Assembly: GCF_030581005.1 (NCBI RefSeq)
Contig: NZ_JAUQSX010000017.1
Location: 1-64,000, forward strand
Reading direction: 5' to 3'
Source of the DNA: Hymenobacter mellowenesis
GTDB taxonomy: Bacteria > Bacteroidota > Bacteroidia > Cytophagales > Hymenobacteraceae
Length of the DNA: 64,000 nucleotides
Every line of letters begins with the position of its first letter. Position 1 is the stretch's first letter. Under the pieces are notes generated by a model. It made no database searches, was not told the DNA's origin, and saw nothing but the letters and a program-made list of their open reading frames with translations. This document shows, piece after piece, positions 57,357 to 64,000 of this stretch. The translations under genes were made by a program, and so were the position numbers.

Positions 57357-57821
57357 ATGAAACGGCTGTTGGTAATTCTGCTTCTCCTGTATCTGCCTGC
57401 GCGGGCCCAGCACCTTGCCCCGCACAAAACCCCGGCCCACGAAGAGGGCGTCAATGTCATCGGCGTGCTACTGCCCGACAGCGGCGCCGTGCTGCTGGAG
57501 CGTGTGGCCCGCGTGTTGCAGGTGCAGGGCTACGTACTTGGCTCCCGCAACGAAACGACCCTACAGCTGACAACCGAGCCCCAACCCCTGCACGGGTGTA
57601 GTTGCTACGCTTCATTTGAGGTGACGGTGATGGGGCATGCCGCCTTGCTATCAGGCGTTGCGGGCCATTACTACTTATTCTTTGATAAGCGCCCGCTTTC
57701 TTATTCGGCATTCAGCCACGTAGCCTTCCAGAACACTGACTTTATCGCCGAGGGGTGGGCCCTGCTCGAAACCATTGCCCGCGGATTGTCCGACGAGGCG
57801 GTGTACTTCCGTCGTCCCTAA
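57357..57821 (+). CDS. exported protein of unknown function
   Basis: 154 aa. Signal peptide MKRLLVILLLLYLPARAQ. The mature part (VNVIGVLLPDSGAVLLERVARVLQVQGYVLGSRNE ... CSCYASFEVTVMGHAALLSGVAGHYYLF) looks like a single alpha/beta envelope domain with a CxC. No family recognised. The next gene starts 110 nt later on the same strand. Confidence 0.72.
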   Translation: MKRLLVILLLLYLPARAQHLAPHKTPAHEEGVNVIGVLLPDSGAVLLERVARVLQVQGYVLGSRNETTLQLTTEPQPLHGCSCYASFEVTVMGHAALLSGVAGHYYLFFDKRPLSYSAFSHVAFQNTDFIAEGWALLETIARGLSDEAVYFRRP

Positions 57822-57931
57822 GCTCAGCTGGCCTCGCCGGTGCGTGCGCCAGCAGAGCCGCCTGGGATGGCCTGCGGCATAACAGCGCAGTGGGAGAGCG
57901 TCTTGTCCTTTTTTCGCTGTTTCTTCGCCCC

Positions 57932-59047
57932 ATGTCCGGCACCACCATCCAATCCCTGAGCCTCTACAAGCTGCTTGTGCCGCTGAAGGAGCCCTTCATC
58001 ATCTCGCTTGGCCCGCTCACGGCGGTCGAAAACATTGTCGTGGTCATTCGCACCACGAGCGGCCTGGTGGGCTACGGCGAGTGCAGCCCCTTCCTCACCA
58101 TCAACGGCGAAAGCGTGGACACGGGCTTCATCGTGGGCCAGTACTTCGCCCCGGCCTTGCAAGGGCGCGACGCCCTGGACCTGGCCGGCAACCTGGCCGA
58201 GATGGACCGCATCATCTATGGCAACAGCAGCATCAAAAGCGCCTTCGATATTGCCTTGCACGACCTGGCGGCCCAGCACGCGGGCCTGCCGCTGTATGAA
58301 TTCCTGGGCGGGAAAAACGACAAAATCCTCACCACCGACATGACCGTGAGCCTCGGCCCGCCCGCCAAGATGCAGGCCGACGCCGTGCGCTTTCAGGAGG
58401 AAGGCTTCCCGGCCATCAAGGTGAAGCTGGGCGGCAGTCTGGAAGACGACGTGGCCCGCATCCGCGCCATTCGGGCGGGCATCGGCCCCGCGCACCCGCT
58501 GCGCATCGACGCCAACCAGGGCTGGCACACGGCCGATAATGCCATTGCCGTGCTGCAGGCGCTGGCCGAATTCAACATCGAGCACTGCGAAGAACCCATT
58601 CTGCGCCAGCATTTCATGGAGCTGAGCCGGGTGCGGGCGGCCTCGCCCATCCCCATCATGGCCGACGAAAGCTGCGGCGACGAGCACGACGCAGCCCGCC
58701 TCATTCAGCTGCAGGCCTGCCAGATGCTGAACATCAAGCTGGGCAAATCCTCCGGCTTTCACCGGGCTCAGAAGATTGCGAAGCTGGGCGAAGCGGCTGG
58801 CCTCACCCTGCAAGTGGGTGGCTTTCTCGAATCGCGCCTGGGCATGACGGCCGCCGCCCACCTGGCACTGAGCAACCCGGCCATTCACCATTGCGATTTC
58901 GATACCCCGCTCATGTTCACCGACGACCCCGTGGTGGGCGGCTTCCGTTACGGGCCGGGCGGACTCATTGAGATGCCCACCGGCCCCGGCCTGGGCGCCA
59001 CCATCGACGAGGACTGGCTGCGCCGGGCCGAACAGGTGCATTTCTGA
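57932..59047 (+). CDS. dipeptide epimerase (enolase superfamily, L-Ala-D/L-Glu epimerase-like)
   Basis: 371 aa, cytosolic. The full catalytic set of the muconate-lactonizing subgroup is present: K163-V-K165 (AIKVKLGG), metal ligands D193 (RIDANQGW), E220/E221 (CEEP), D245 (ADESC), K269 (NIKLGKS), and the C-terminal D322-F-D324 that dipeptide epimerases use to hold the substrate amino group. It should interconvert L-Ala-D-Glu and L-Ala-L-Glu from peptidoglycan recycling or a similar dipeptide. Start at 57932 chosen; the frame open further upstream lies over the previous gene. Its TGA overlaps the ATG of the next gene by one base (TGATG), so the two are translationally coupled. Confidence 0.9.
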   Translation: MSGTTIQSLSLYKLLVPLKEPFIISLGPLTAVENIVVVIRTTSGLVGYGECSPFLTINGESVDTGFIVGQYFAPALQGRDALDLAGNLAEMDRIIYGNSSIKSAFDIALHDLAAQHAGLPLYEFLGGKNDKILTTDMTVSLGPPAKMQADAVRFQEEGFPAIKVKLGGSLEDDVARIRAIRAGIGPAHPLRIDANQGWHTADNAIAVLQALAEFNIEHCEEPILRQHFMELSRVRAASPIPIMADESCGDEHDAARLIQLQACQMLNIKLGKSSGFHRAQKIAKLGEAAGLTLQVGGFLESRLGMTAAAHLALSNPAIHHCDFDTPLMFTDDPVVGGFRYGPGGLIEMPTGPGLGATIDEDWLRRAEQVHF

Positions 59048-60294
59048 TGTCGATGAGAAAAGCTGCCGCCTTTCTGCTGCTGAGTTGCCTGCTGGGCGCG
59101 GCCGTCCCTGCCGCCGCGCAGCGCCCGAACCTGCTGCGCCAGGTGCTGCGCCACGACAGCGCCGGCCTGGGCCGAGTGCTGGCCCGCCCCGATTATTACC
59201 GCCTGCAAATCCTCTACACCCGCATCCGGCGCGACGCGGCGGGGCGGCCGCACTTCCGCACCTACCGCTACCACGTGCGGCCCCGCCAGTATTTCTACCC
59301 AGCCAGTACCGTGAAGCTGGCCGGCGTGGCCCTGGCCCTGCAGAAGCTGCGCGCCCTGGGCGCCGCGCACCCCGGCCTCAGCCCCGACGTGCCCATGCTG
59401 ACGGACTCGGCCTTCGTGGGCCAAACGCGGGTGCTCCGAGACACCAGCGCCGCCGGTGGCCGGCCCACCGTGGGCAACTACGTGCGCAAGGTGCTGCTCG
59501 TGAGCGATAACGACGCCTACAACCGCCTCTACGAATTCGTGGGCCCCGGGGAGCTGAACCGCGAGCTGGCCCGCCTAGGCCTGCGCCGCACCCGCCTCGT
59601 GAACCGCTTGGCCGTGGGCGACCAGGAGCCCGGCAGCCGCCACACCAACCCCATCCGCTTCTTCGCCGACACGGCGGCCACGCGGCTGCTCTACGCCCAG
59701 CCCGCCGGCTACTACGCCGGGCCCTGGCCCCGGCTTGGGCTGCGCGGCGAGGCCATCGGCCAAGCCTACATCAAAGGCGACCAGCAGGTGGCTGGCCCGC
59801 TCGATTTCAGCCAGAAAAACGCCTTCGCCCTGCCCGACCAGCAACGCCTGCTCCGCACCATTTTATTCCCCGAAACCGTGCCCGCCGCCCGCCGCCTGCG
59901 CCTCGCTCCGGAGGATTATGCCCGCCTACGCGCGGCCATGTCGGAGCTGCCGCCTGACAGCCGGCACCCGCGCTACGACGCGGCCCACTACCCCGCTACC
60001 TACGTGAAGTACCTGCTGGGCGGGGGCGGCCAGGCCACGCTGCCGCCGGGCGTGCGGGTGTTCAATAAAATTGGGCAGTCCTACGGCTTTCTCATCGACA
60101 ATGCCTACGTGCAGGACGAAGCCCACGGCGTCGAGTTTTTGCTCGCGGCCGTGGTGTACACCAACGCCGACGGCGTGCTCAACGATGATAAATACGAGTA
60201 CGACACCATCGGCTTCCCCTTCCTGCGCGACCTGGGCCGGCGGGTGTACGAGGCGGAACTGCGGCGCGCCTCGGCTGCGCGGAAGCGACCATAG
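59047..60294 (+). CDS. exported class A beta-lactamase-like serine hydrolase
   Basis: 415 aa. Signal peptide (to ~residue 25, LLSCLLGAAVPAAAQ). Serine active-site motifs in the correct order: S87-T-V-K90 in FYPASTVKLAGVAL, S153-D-N155 in VLLVSDNDAYNRLYE, and K-I-G in RVFNKIGQSYGFLID, near residue 344. The K-x-G triad with Ile where T or S is usual suggests a hydrolase of peptidoglycan peptides or esters and not necessarily a beta-lactamase. Coupled to the dipeptide epimerase, which fits a role in murein-peptide processing. Followed 20 nt later by palindrome A6. Confidence 0.87.
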   Translation: MSMRKAAAFLLLSCLLGAAVPAAAQRPNLLRQVLRHDSAGLGRVLARPDYYRLQILYTRIRRDAAGRPHFRTYRYHVRPRQYFYPASTVKLAGVALALQKLRALGAAHPGLSPDVPMLTDSAFVGQTRVLRDTSAAGGRPTVGNYVRKVLLVSDNDAYNRLYEFVGPGELNRELARLGLRRTRLVNRLAVGDQEPGSRHTNPIRFFADTAATRLLYAQPAGYYAGPWPRLGLRGEAIGQAYIKGDQQVAGPLDFSQKNAFALPDQQRLLRTILFPETVPAARRLRLAPEDYARLRAAMSELPPDSRHPRYDAAHYPATYVKYLLGGGGQATLPPGVRVFNKIGQSYGFLIDNAYVQDEAHGVEFLLAAVVYTNADGVLNDDKYEYDTIGFPFLRDLGRRVYEAELRRASAARKRP

Positions 60295-60314
60295 AGCGGG
60301 GTAGGTGCATTTTT

Positions 60315-60415
60315 CTGAACGTCATGCTGAGCGCAGCCGAAGCATCTCTACCGTGTAAGTAAACAATTTACTGCTGCATTAGAGATGCTTCGGCTGCGCT
60401 CAGCATGACGTTCAG
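60315..60415. repeat. class A palindromic element, copy A6
   Basis: Perfect 36-bp arms (60315-60350, 60380-60415), 29-nt loop, arm core as A1. Between convergent genes, 20 and 9 nt from the stops. Confidence 0.93.
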
Positions 60416-60424
60416 TATATGATT

Positions 60425-60844
60425 CTACAGAAACCGCGCCTTCAGTTCCGGCGTGGGCAGCCAGCAGCTTTCCTCGCGCCCAAACCAGCGGTAGCGGTGC
60501 CGGGCCACGAAGCGGTAAGCGGCATCGCGCCAGACGCGGGGCAGCACCCTGGCCAGCGCCGCTACCTGCCAGATGCCGCCTAGGCCGCGCGCAATGCGCA
60601 GCACGGCGTCGGAATGCGAATACAACTGCCCACCGCTGAGCAGCAGTACCGAGTCGGGGTCGGTGGCCAGGCTTGTGGGCGCCAAGCCGTGGGCCGCTAA
60701 GAGGGCCCGGCCGGCTTCGCTTTGCAGGGCGGCGAAGCGGAAGCGGCCCGCCGCGTCGTGGCGAATGACGAACTGCACGAAGCCGTTGCAGAGGTTGCAC
60801 ACGCCGTCGAACAGGATGGTATCGGGAGGAGAGTAGGGAGGCAT
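60425..60844 (-). CDS. DCC-family thiol-disulfide oxidoreductase-like protein
   Basis: 139 aa. N-terminal DxxC-N-L-C motif with C16 and C19 in ILFDGVCNLCNGFVQFVIRHD, the hallmark of DCC proteins (thioredoxin-like fold), followed by ALQSEAGRALL and a helical tail with a conserved WFGREESC. Function is not fully known; members often lie beside HTTM proteins, and an HTTM gene starts 129 bp away in the opposite direction here, so the two may act together. Start at 60844 matches the family's usual beginning. Confidence 0.88.
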   Translation of the reverse strand: MPPYSPPDTILFDGVCNLCNGFVQFVIRHDAAGRFRFAALQSEAGRALLAAHGLAPTSLATDPDSVLLLSGGQLYSHSDAVLRIARGLGGIWQVAALARVLPRVWRDAAYRFVARHRYRWFGREESCWLPTPELKARFL

Positions 60845-60972
60845 TGGGGCATAACGCCGGAGGTGCCATCTGTGTTTGACCGGCCGACGTAAGCCCCGGG
60901 GCAACCATGCGCCCCCGCGCGGGGTACAGCAGGCTGCCTCCTCCCTTTCTTTCCTCCTCCCTTCTTCCCCTT

Positions 60973-62538
60973 ATGCTGAACGAGCACCCAGGCTTCTGGG
61001 GCGTGCTGAAGCGTCCTTTTGTGCTCGATGTGCGGGCGTTGGCCTTGCTGCGCATGGCCACGGCCGCCGTGATACTGGTCGATTTGGCCATCCGTAGCAC
61101 CGACCTCGAAGCCCACTACGCCAACCTGGGCATCCTGCCCGTGCCCGCGCTGATGGAGCACGCCTGGACGCCCTACCAGTTTTCGTTGCACGCCGCCACC
61201 GGCCTGTGGCAGGGCGAGGCCGTGCTGTTTTTATTGGCGGCCGGGGTGGCGGGCGCGCTGCTGTTGGGCTACCACACGCGCCTGGCCACGGTGGCTTCGT
61301 GGGTGCTGCTGGTGTCGCTCCAAAACCGCAACACGCTCATCGGCCAGGGCGGCGACGACCTGCTGCGCATGCTGCTGTTTTGGGGTATTTTCCTGCCCTG
61401 GGGCCGCGTCTGGTCGTATGATGCGCGCGACAAGCCCGTCCCGGAACGGTTCGACTATTTCAGCGCGGCCACGGTGGCCTACGTGGTGCAGCTGGCCTTG
61501 CTGTACTGGTGCACGGCCTTGCTCAAAAACGGCGCCGAATGGACCCGCGACGGTACCGCGCTCTACTACGCCTTCAGCCTCGACCAGCTGCTGCTGCCCG
61601 GCGGCCGGCTGCTCTACCCGCACCCCGATTTGTTGCGTTTCCTCACCTTTGGGGCCTATTTCACGGAGCTGCTGCTGCCGTTTGCGCTGTTCATTCCGGT
61701 GGGGGTGCGGTGGTGGCGGCTGCTGGTGGTGGGCGTGCTGTTTGGGTTTCACCTCACCATCGGCCTCACGCTCTACGTAGGCCTGTTTTTCCTGATAAAC
61801 TGGGCGTCCATCCTAGGGTTGCTGCCGCCCGTGGCGCTGGATTGGCTCACGGGCCGCTTCAGCCCGTACGCGCCGCGGGTGCGGCGCTGGCAAGGCCGCC
61901 TGCCCGCGTGGCAGCTACCGTGGCGCCTGCGCCTGGAACGCACCCGCGAGCCCACGGCCGGCGGGCAGCGGCTGGCGCGCGCGGTGCGCGACACGTTTGT
62001 GGCCGTGGTGCTGGCCTACGTCTGCCTCTGGAACCTCGATGACGTGGCCGTTCTTCGTCCGGCGGGCGGGCTGCTGCCGGCCCCGGTGCGCTGGCTGGGC
62101 TACCTTTTCCGCATCGACCAGCACTGGGGCATGTTCGCGCCCGTGGTGTTCAAAGACGATGGTTGGTACATCTTTGAGGGCACCACCGCCACGGGAAAAG
62201 TATTGGATTTGAACCGCGCCGGCGCGCCGGTGCGCTACGCCAAGCCGGCATCGGTGGTGGCGCTGTTCAAAAACGACCGGTGGCGCAAATATTCCGAGAA
62301 CTACCTCTTCGTCGACAACGCCTGGATGCGGCCCTACTACTGTAACTATCTGCTGCGCATCTGGCACGAAAACCCGGCCCACGCTCCGCTCCGCCACCTG
62401 TCGATAGTGTACATGAAGGAAGTGTCGCTGCCCGATTATCAGGTGTCGAAACCCACGCGCGAGGTGCTGTGCGAATGCGAGTTGCCGGCCCAAAGCCAGG
62501 AACCGGGCGCCGGCAAGAAGCAACAAGCCGAGGAGTAA
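60973..62538 (+). CDS. HTTM-domain membrane protein
   Basis: 521 aa with about ten membrane helices in two groups. The N-terminal ~300 residues match the HTTM domain (VRALALLRMATAAVILVDLAIR; LLRMLLFWGIFLPWGRVWS; LLYWCTALLKNGAEWTRDGTALYYAFS), which is related to vitamin-K-dependent carboxylase membrane domains. The rest carries a large soluble part after the last helix (WGMFAPVVFKDDGWYIFEG ... RKYSENYLFVDNAWMRPYYC). Role unknown; divergent from a DCC gene, the usual companion. Start at 60973 preferred because the part before it is Ser/Pro-rich. Confidence 0.87.
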   Translation: MLNEHPGFWGVLKRPFVLDVRALALLRMATAAVILVDLAIRSTDLEAHYANLGILPVPALMEHAWTPYQFSLHAATGLWQGEAVLFLLAAGVAGALLLGYHTRLATVASWVLLVSLQNRNTLIGQGGDDLLRMLLFWGIFLPWGRVWSYDARDKPVPERFDYFSAATVAYVVQLALLYWCTALLKNGAEWTRDGTALYYAFSLDQLLLPGGRLLYPHPDLLRFLTFGAYFTELLLPFALFIPVGVRWWRLLVVGVLFGFHLTIGLTLYVGLFFLINWASILGLLPPVALDWLTGRFSPYAPRVRRWQGRLPAWQLPWRLRLERTREPTAGGQRLARAVRDTFVAVVLAYVCLWNLDDVAVLRPAGGLLPAPVRWLGYLFRIDQHWGMFAPVVFKDDGWYIFEGTTATGKVLDLNRAGAPVRYAKPASVVALFKNDRWRKYSENYLFVDNAWMRPYYCNYLLRIWHENPAHAPLRHLSIVYMKEVSLPDYQVSKPTREVLCECELPAQSQEPGAGKKQQAEE

Positions 62539-62553
62539 TAAAAATACGTGTTT

Positions 62554-62624
62554 GTGCGGGGCAAATACGAGCACCCCGCACCCGAAACGTCCGTATAGCT
62601 GAAAGCCTATTTTGGCTTTCTTTT
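62554..62624 (+). terminator. two hairpins after the HTTM gene, the second with T-run
   Basis: First hairpin GTGCGGGG/CCCCGCAC (62554-62561, 62574-62581); second GAAAGCC/GGCTTTC (62601-62607, 62614-62620) followed by TTTTC. The second should be a rho-independent terminator just before the small lipoprotein gene. Confidence 0.6.
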
Positions 62625-62638
62625 CACATTTCTTCCTT

Positions 62639-62908
62639 ATGAAACGCAAATTGCTTTCTGTACTCTCCGCCGCGCTTTTGTGCTCGTCGCTCACGGTGTT
62701 CAGTGCCTGCACGGCTTCCGAAAACGTTGATTCGTCCGGCGGCACCACGCCGAAAACCACCGGCGGCACCACCTCGGCCAGCGACATCAACGGGGTTCCG
62801 GCCGGCAGCGCCAGCCCGCGCGGCACCACCAATGGCAACACTACTTCGGGCACTACCACGTCCGGTACCACCACTACGAGCACGACGACCTCCGGCTCCA
62901 CTACCTGA
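62639..62908 (+). CDS. Thr/Ser/Gly-rich small lipoprotein
   Basis: 89 aa. Lipobox FSAC in MKRKLLSVLSAALLCSSLTVFSAC, then a low-complexity tail almost only of Thr, Ser and Gly (GTTNGNTTSGTTTSGTTTTS). No folded domain is likely. Might be a surface-exposed, possibly O-glycosylated mucin-like lipoprotein or a linker-like structural protein; O-glycosylation is typical of D(S/T)(A/L/V/I/M/T) sites in Bacteroidota, but a single such site cannot be claimed here. Confidence 0.7.
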   Translation: MKRKLLSVLSAALLCSSLTVFSACTASENVDSSGGTTPKTTGGTTSASDINGVPAGSASPRGTTNGNTTSGTTTSGTTTTSTTTSGSTT

Positions 62909-62931
62909 TTCGCTACGTCTTCCTTTCCATC

Positions 62932-62972
62932 AACAGGGCCATTTCCTTCGCGGATTTGGCCCTGTTTTTTTT
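62932..62972 (+). terminator. rho-independent terminator
   Basis: Arms AACAGGGCCA (62932-62941) and TGGCCCTGTT (62957-62966), then a run of eight T (62965-62972). Strong terminator 23 nt after the stop of the Thr/Ser-rich lipoprotein. Confidence 0.88.
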
Positions 62973-63007
62973 GTGCGGCGGGGTAGAGATGACTGACTAA
63001 AAAGCAC

Positions 63008-63107
63008 GTCATGCCGAGCGCAGTCGAAGCATCTCTACCGCGCAACCTAATCCAATCGAAAGGATTTAGTGCTGCGGTAGAGATGCTTCGACTGCGCTCA
63101 GCATGAC
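63008..63107. repeat. class A palindromic element, copy A7
   Basis: 33-bp arms (63008-63040, 63075-63107), one mismatch. Arm core GTCATGCCGAGCGCAGTCGA. Between convergent genes, 99 and 32 nt from the stops. Confidence 0.92.
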
Positions 63108-63139
63108 ATTCCTTTTGCTCACTACTCATCAACGCAGCG

Positions 63140-64000
63140 TCAGGCCCACTGCTTGAGGTACTGGAACACTTCCGGATGCGTGAGCAGCCCGCCGTGGTGC
63201 TGCTGGCTGAACACGGCGGTGCGCACGTTGGCCCCCGTCGGCAGGGCCGCCTCGTCGCCGAAGGTGGCGTGGCCGCGGGCGCTGCCGTGGCCCACCAGCC
63301 CGTCGCCGAAGTACTCGCGCAGGGCCGAGGGCCGCGTGGCGCGCAGCCAGGAGCCCATCAGAATGTGGTAGCGCACGCCGGGCAGGGGCAGCACGGCGGT
63401 GCGCGGCGGCGTGAGGTCGTTGGCGTGGGCATCCTGCCAGTCCTCGTCTACTAGAATGGAGCAGCGCAGGTCCTTGATGCCGTTGCTGCGCTGGTTCAGC
63501 GCCTTGCTCAGAAAGCGCGTGGGAAACAGGTTGATGCGCTCCAGCAGCCGCGCCGTGAGGTGGGAGTTCTGCTCCAGCCACGAACCGTCGTTGGGCGTGC
63601 CAATGAGGAAGACGGAGCGCAGGTGGGCCAGCCAGGGCGCTTTTTGAGTTAAGAGTTGAGAGTTAGGAGTTAAGAGTTGCCCTTCTTCTGCCGCTGCTGA
63701 TTCAGTTGAATTAACTCTTAACTCTTCACTCTTCACTATTAACTGAATACCGTAGTACCCGGCGCTCCGAATAATCAGCCCGCCCATGCTGTGGCCCACC
63801 AGCACCAGCTCGCCGATGGCGTCGGGCCAGGTCGTGACCAGCTCGGTGAGAATGCGGTTGAGCTCGCGGCCGTTTTCGGAGAGGTGCAGGCCGGAATTGA
63901 AGCGCAGGTAGAGGGCGCGGCAGTGCAGCTCCTCGGCCAGGCGCGGGCCGTAGCGGCGGCTGCCGGGCGGGTCCTGAAAGCCGGTTTGCCAGATGAGCTC
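63140..64000 (-). CDS. alpha/beta hydrolase (PGAP1/esterase-like), 5' partial
   Basis: The frame is open to the right edge, so the start lies outside; 286 codons are visible. It reads LIWQTGFQDPPGSRRYGPRLAEEL ... RILTELVTTWPD.. then the nucleophile elbow VLVGHSMGGLIIRSA (Ser in GHSMGG) and FLIGTPNDGSWLEQ, GDGLVGHGSARGH with the probable acid, and TAVFSQQHHGGLLTHPEVFQYL with the His. Typical for esterases or lipases of the PGAP1-like group. Just after the elbow helix a ~30-residue insertion (VKSEELRVNSTES ... LLTPNSQLLTQ) is encoded by a palindromic heptad repeat (see the repeat at 63646-63751). Confidence 0.8.
   Translation of the reverse strand, partial: ELIWQTGFQDPPGSRRYGPRLAEELHCRALYLRFNSGLHLSENGRELNRILTELVTTWPDAIGELVLVGHSMGGLIIRSAGYYGIQLIVKSEELRVNSTESAAAEEGQLLTPNSQLLTQKAPWLAHLRSVFLIGTPNDGSWLEQNSHLTARLLERINLFPTRFLSKALNQRSNGIKDLRCSILVDEDWQDAHANDLTPPRTAVLPLPGVRYHILMGSWLRATRPSALREYFGDGLVGHGSARGHATFGDEAALPTGANVRTAVFSQQHHGGLLTHPEVFQYLKQWA
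63646..63751. repeat. in-frame heptad palindromic repeat inside a hydrolase gene (class D)
   Basis: Left part (63646-63680) is a run of 7-nt units such as GAGTTAA, GAGTTGA, GAGTTAG; right part (63708-63742) is the inverse (TTAACTCTTAACTCTTCACT). Both are read through without stop codons in the hydrolase frame, giving VKSEELRVNS and LLTPNSQLLTQ. Confidence 0.75.

Noticed and set aside
1..64000. tRNA, rRNA, CRISPR array, integrase, prophage or intact insertion sequence
   Set aside because: Searched by eye for tRNA T-loop patterns, regularly spaced direct repeats, and transposase or integrase motifs; none found. The palindromes are single units at separate places, not a CRISPR array.

Overview
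The window reads as chromosomal DNA of a high-GC member of the Bacteroidota, most like Hymenobacter or a close relative in the Hymenobacteraceae. The reasons are several secreted proteins with type IX secretion (T9SS) C-terminal sorting domains, Bacteroidota-type -7 promoter elements (TAnnTTTG), families typical of the phylum (DUF4369/TlpA thioredoxins, DUF983, YHYH, delta-60 repeats, DCC plus HTTM), and GC-rich coding DNA. These are inferences from sequence; no 16S rRNA gene, tRNA, CRISPR array, prophage or intact insertion sequence is seen.

Layout. 1-4.2 kb: end of a PBP4-type carboxypeptidase and two T9SS-exported proteins. 4.2-14.4 kb: TlpA-like thioredoxin, an orphan 635-aa protein, a fused SerB-SerA enzyme, a secreted serine hydrolase, an M1 aminopeptidase and a DUF983 protein. 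14.5-27.2 kb: AraC regulator, transglutaminase-like protein, aldo/keto reductase, a cytosolic GH13 enzyme and its lipoprotein paralogue, VOC and DinB proteins, a second TlpA protein, nitroreductase, DUF421 protein, a PAP2-lipoprotein fused frame and a GNAT enzyme. 27.2-37.7 kb: a third TlpA protein with a large exported GH31, an NYN-domain protein, gamma-glutamyltranspeptidase and a branching enzyme. 37.7-50.5 kb: small lipoproteins and broken genes, a PAS histidine kinase, a SusA-like GH13, a delta-60-repeat T9SS protein, remnants of other T9SS genes and a glycosyltransferase-like half protein. 50.7-64 kb: a cytosolic GH31, a more AT-rich patch with a zinc-ribbon protein and a gene relic, a Ycf48-like lipoprotein, an acyltransferase-like membrane protein, a dipeptide epimerase coupled to a serine hydrolase, a DCC/HTTM pair and a partial alpha/beta hydrolase.

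Function as a set. The strongest theme is alpha-glucan metabolism: three GH13 hydrolases, two GH31 glucosidases, a branching enzyme and a glycosyltransferase-like protein, split between exported and cytosolic forms, so external maltodextrin use and internal glycogen turnover are both plausible. A second theme is murein peptide handling (PBP4, gamma-glutamyltranspeptidase, dipeptide epimerase, serine hydrolases).

The most unusual non-coding feature is a set of ten complete long palindromic elements in three sequence classes. Every one lies beside, or contains, a stop codon, and none lies between divergent genes. In one class the element itself supplies the TAG stop of the neighbouring gene. 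A fourth, heptad-type palindrome is carried in frame inside the last gene. Seven genes have a -7-like element ending only 4-5 nt before the ATG, which suggests leaderless mRNAs.
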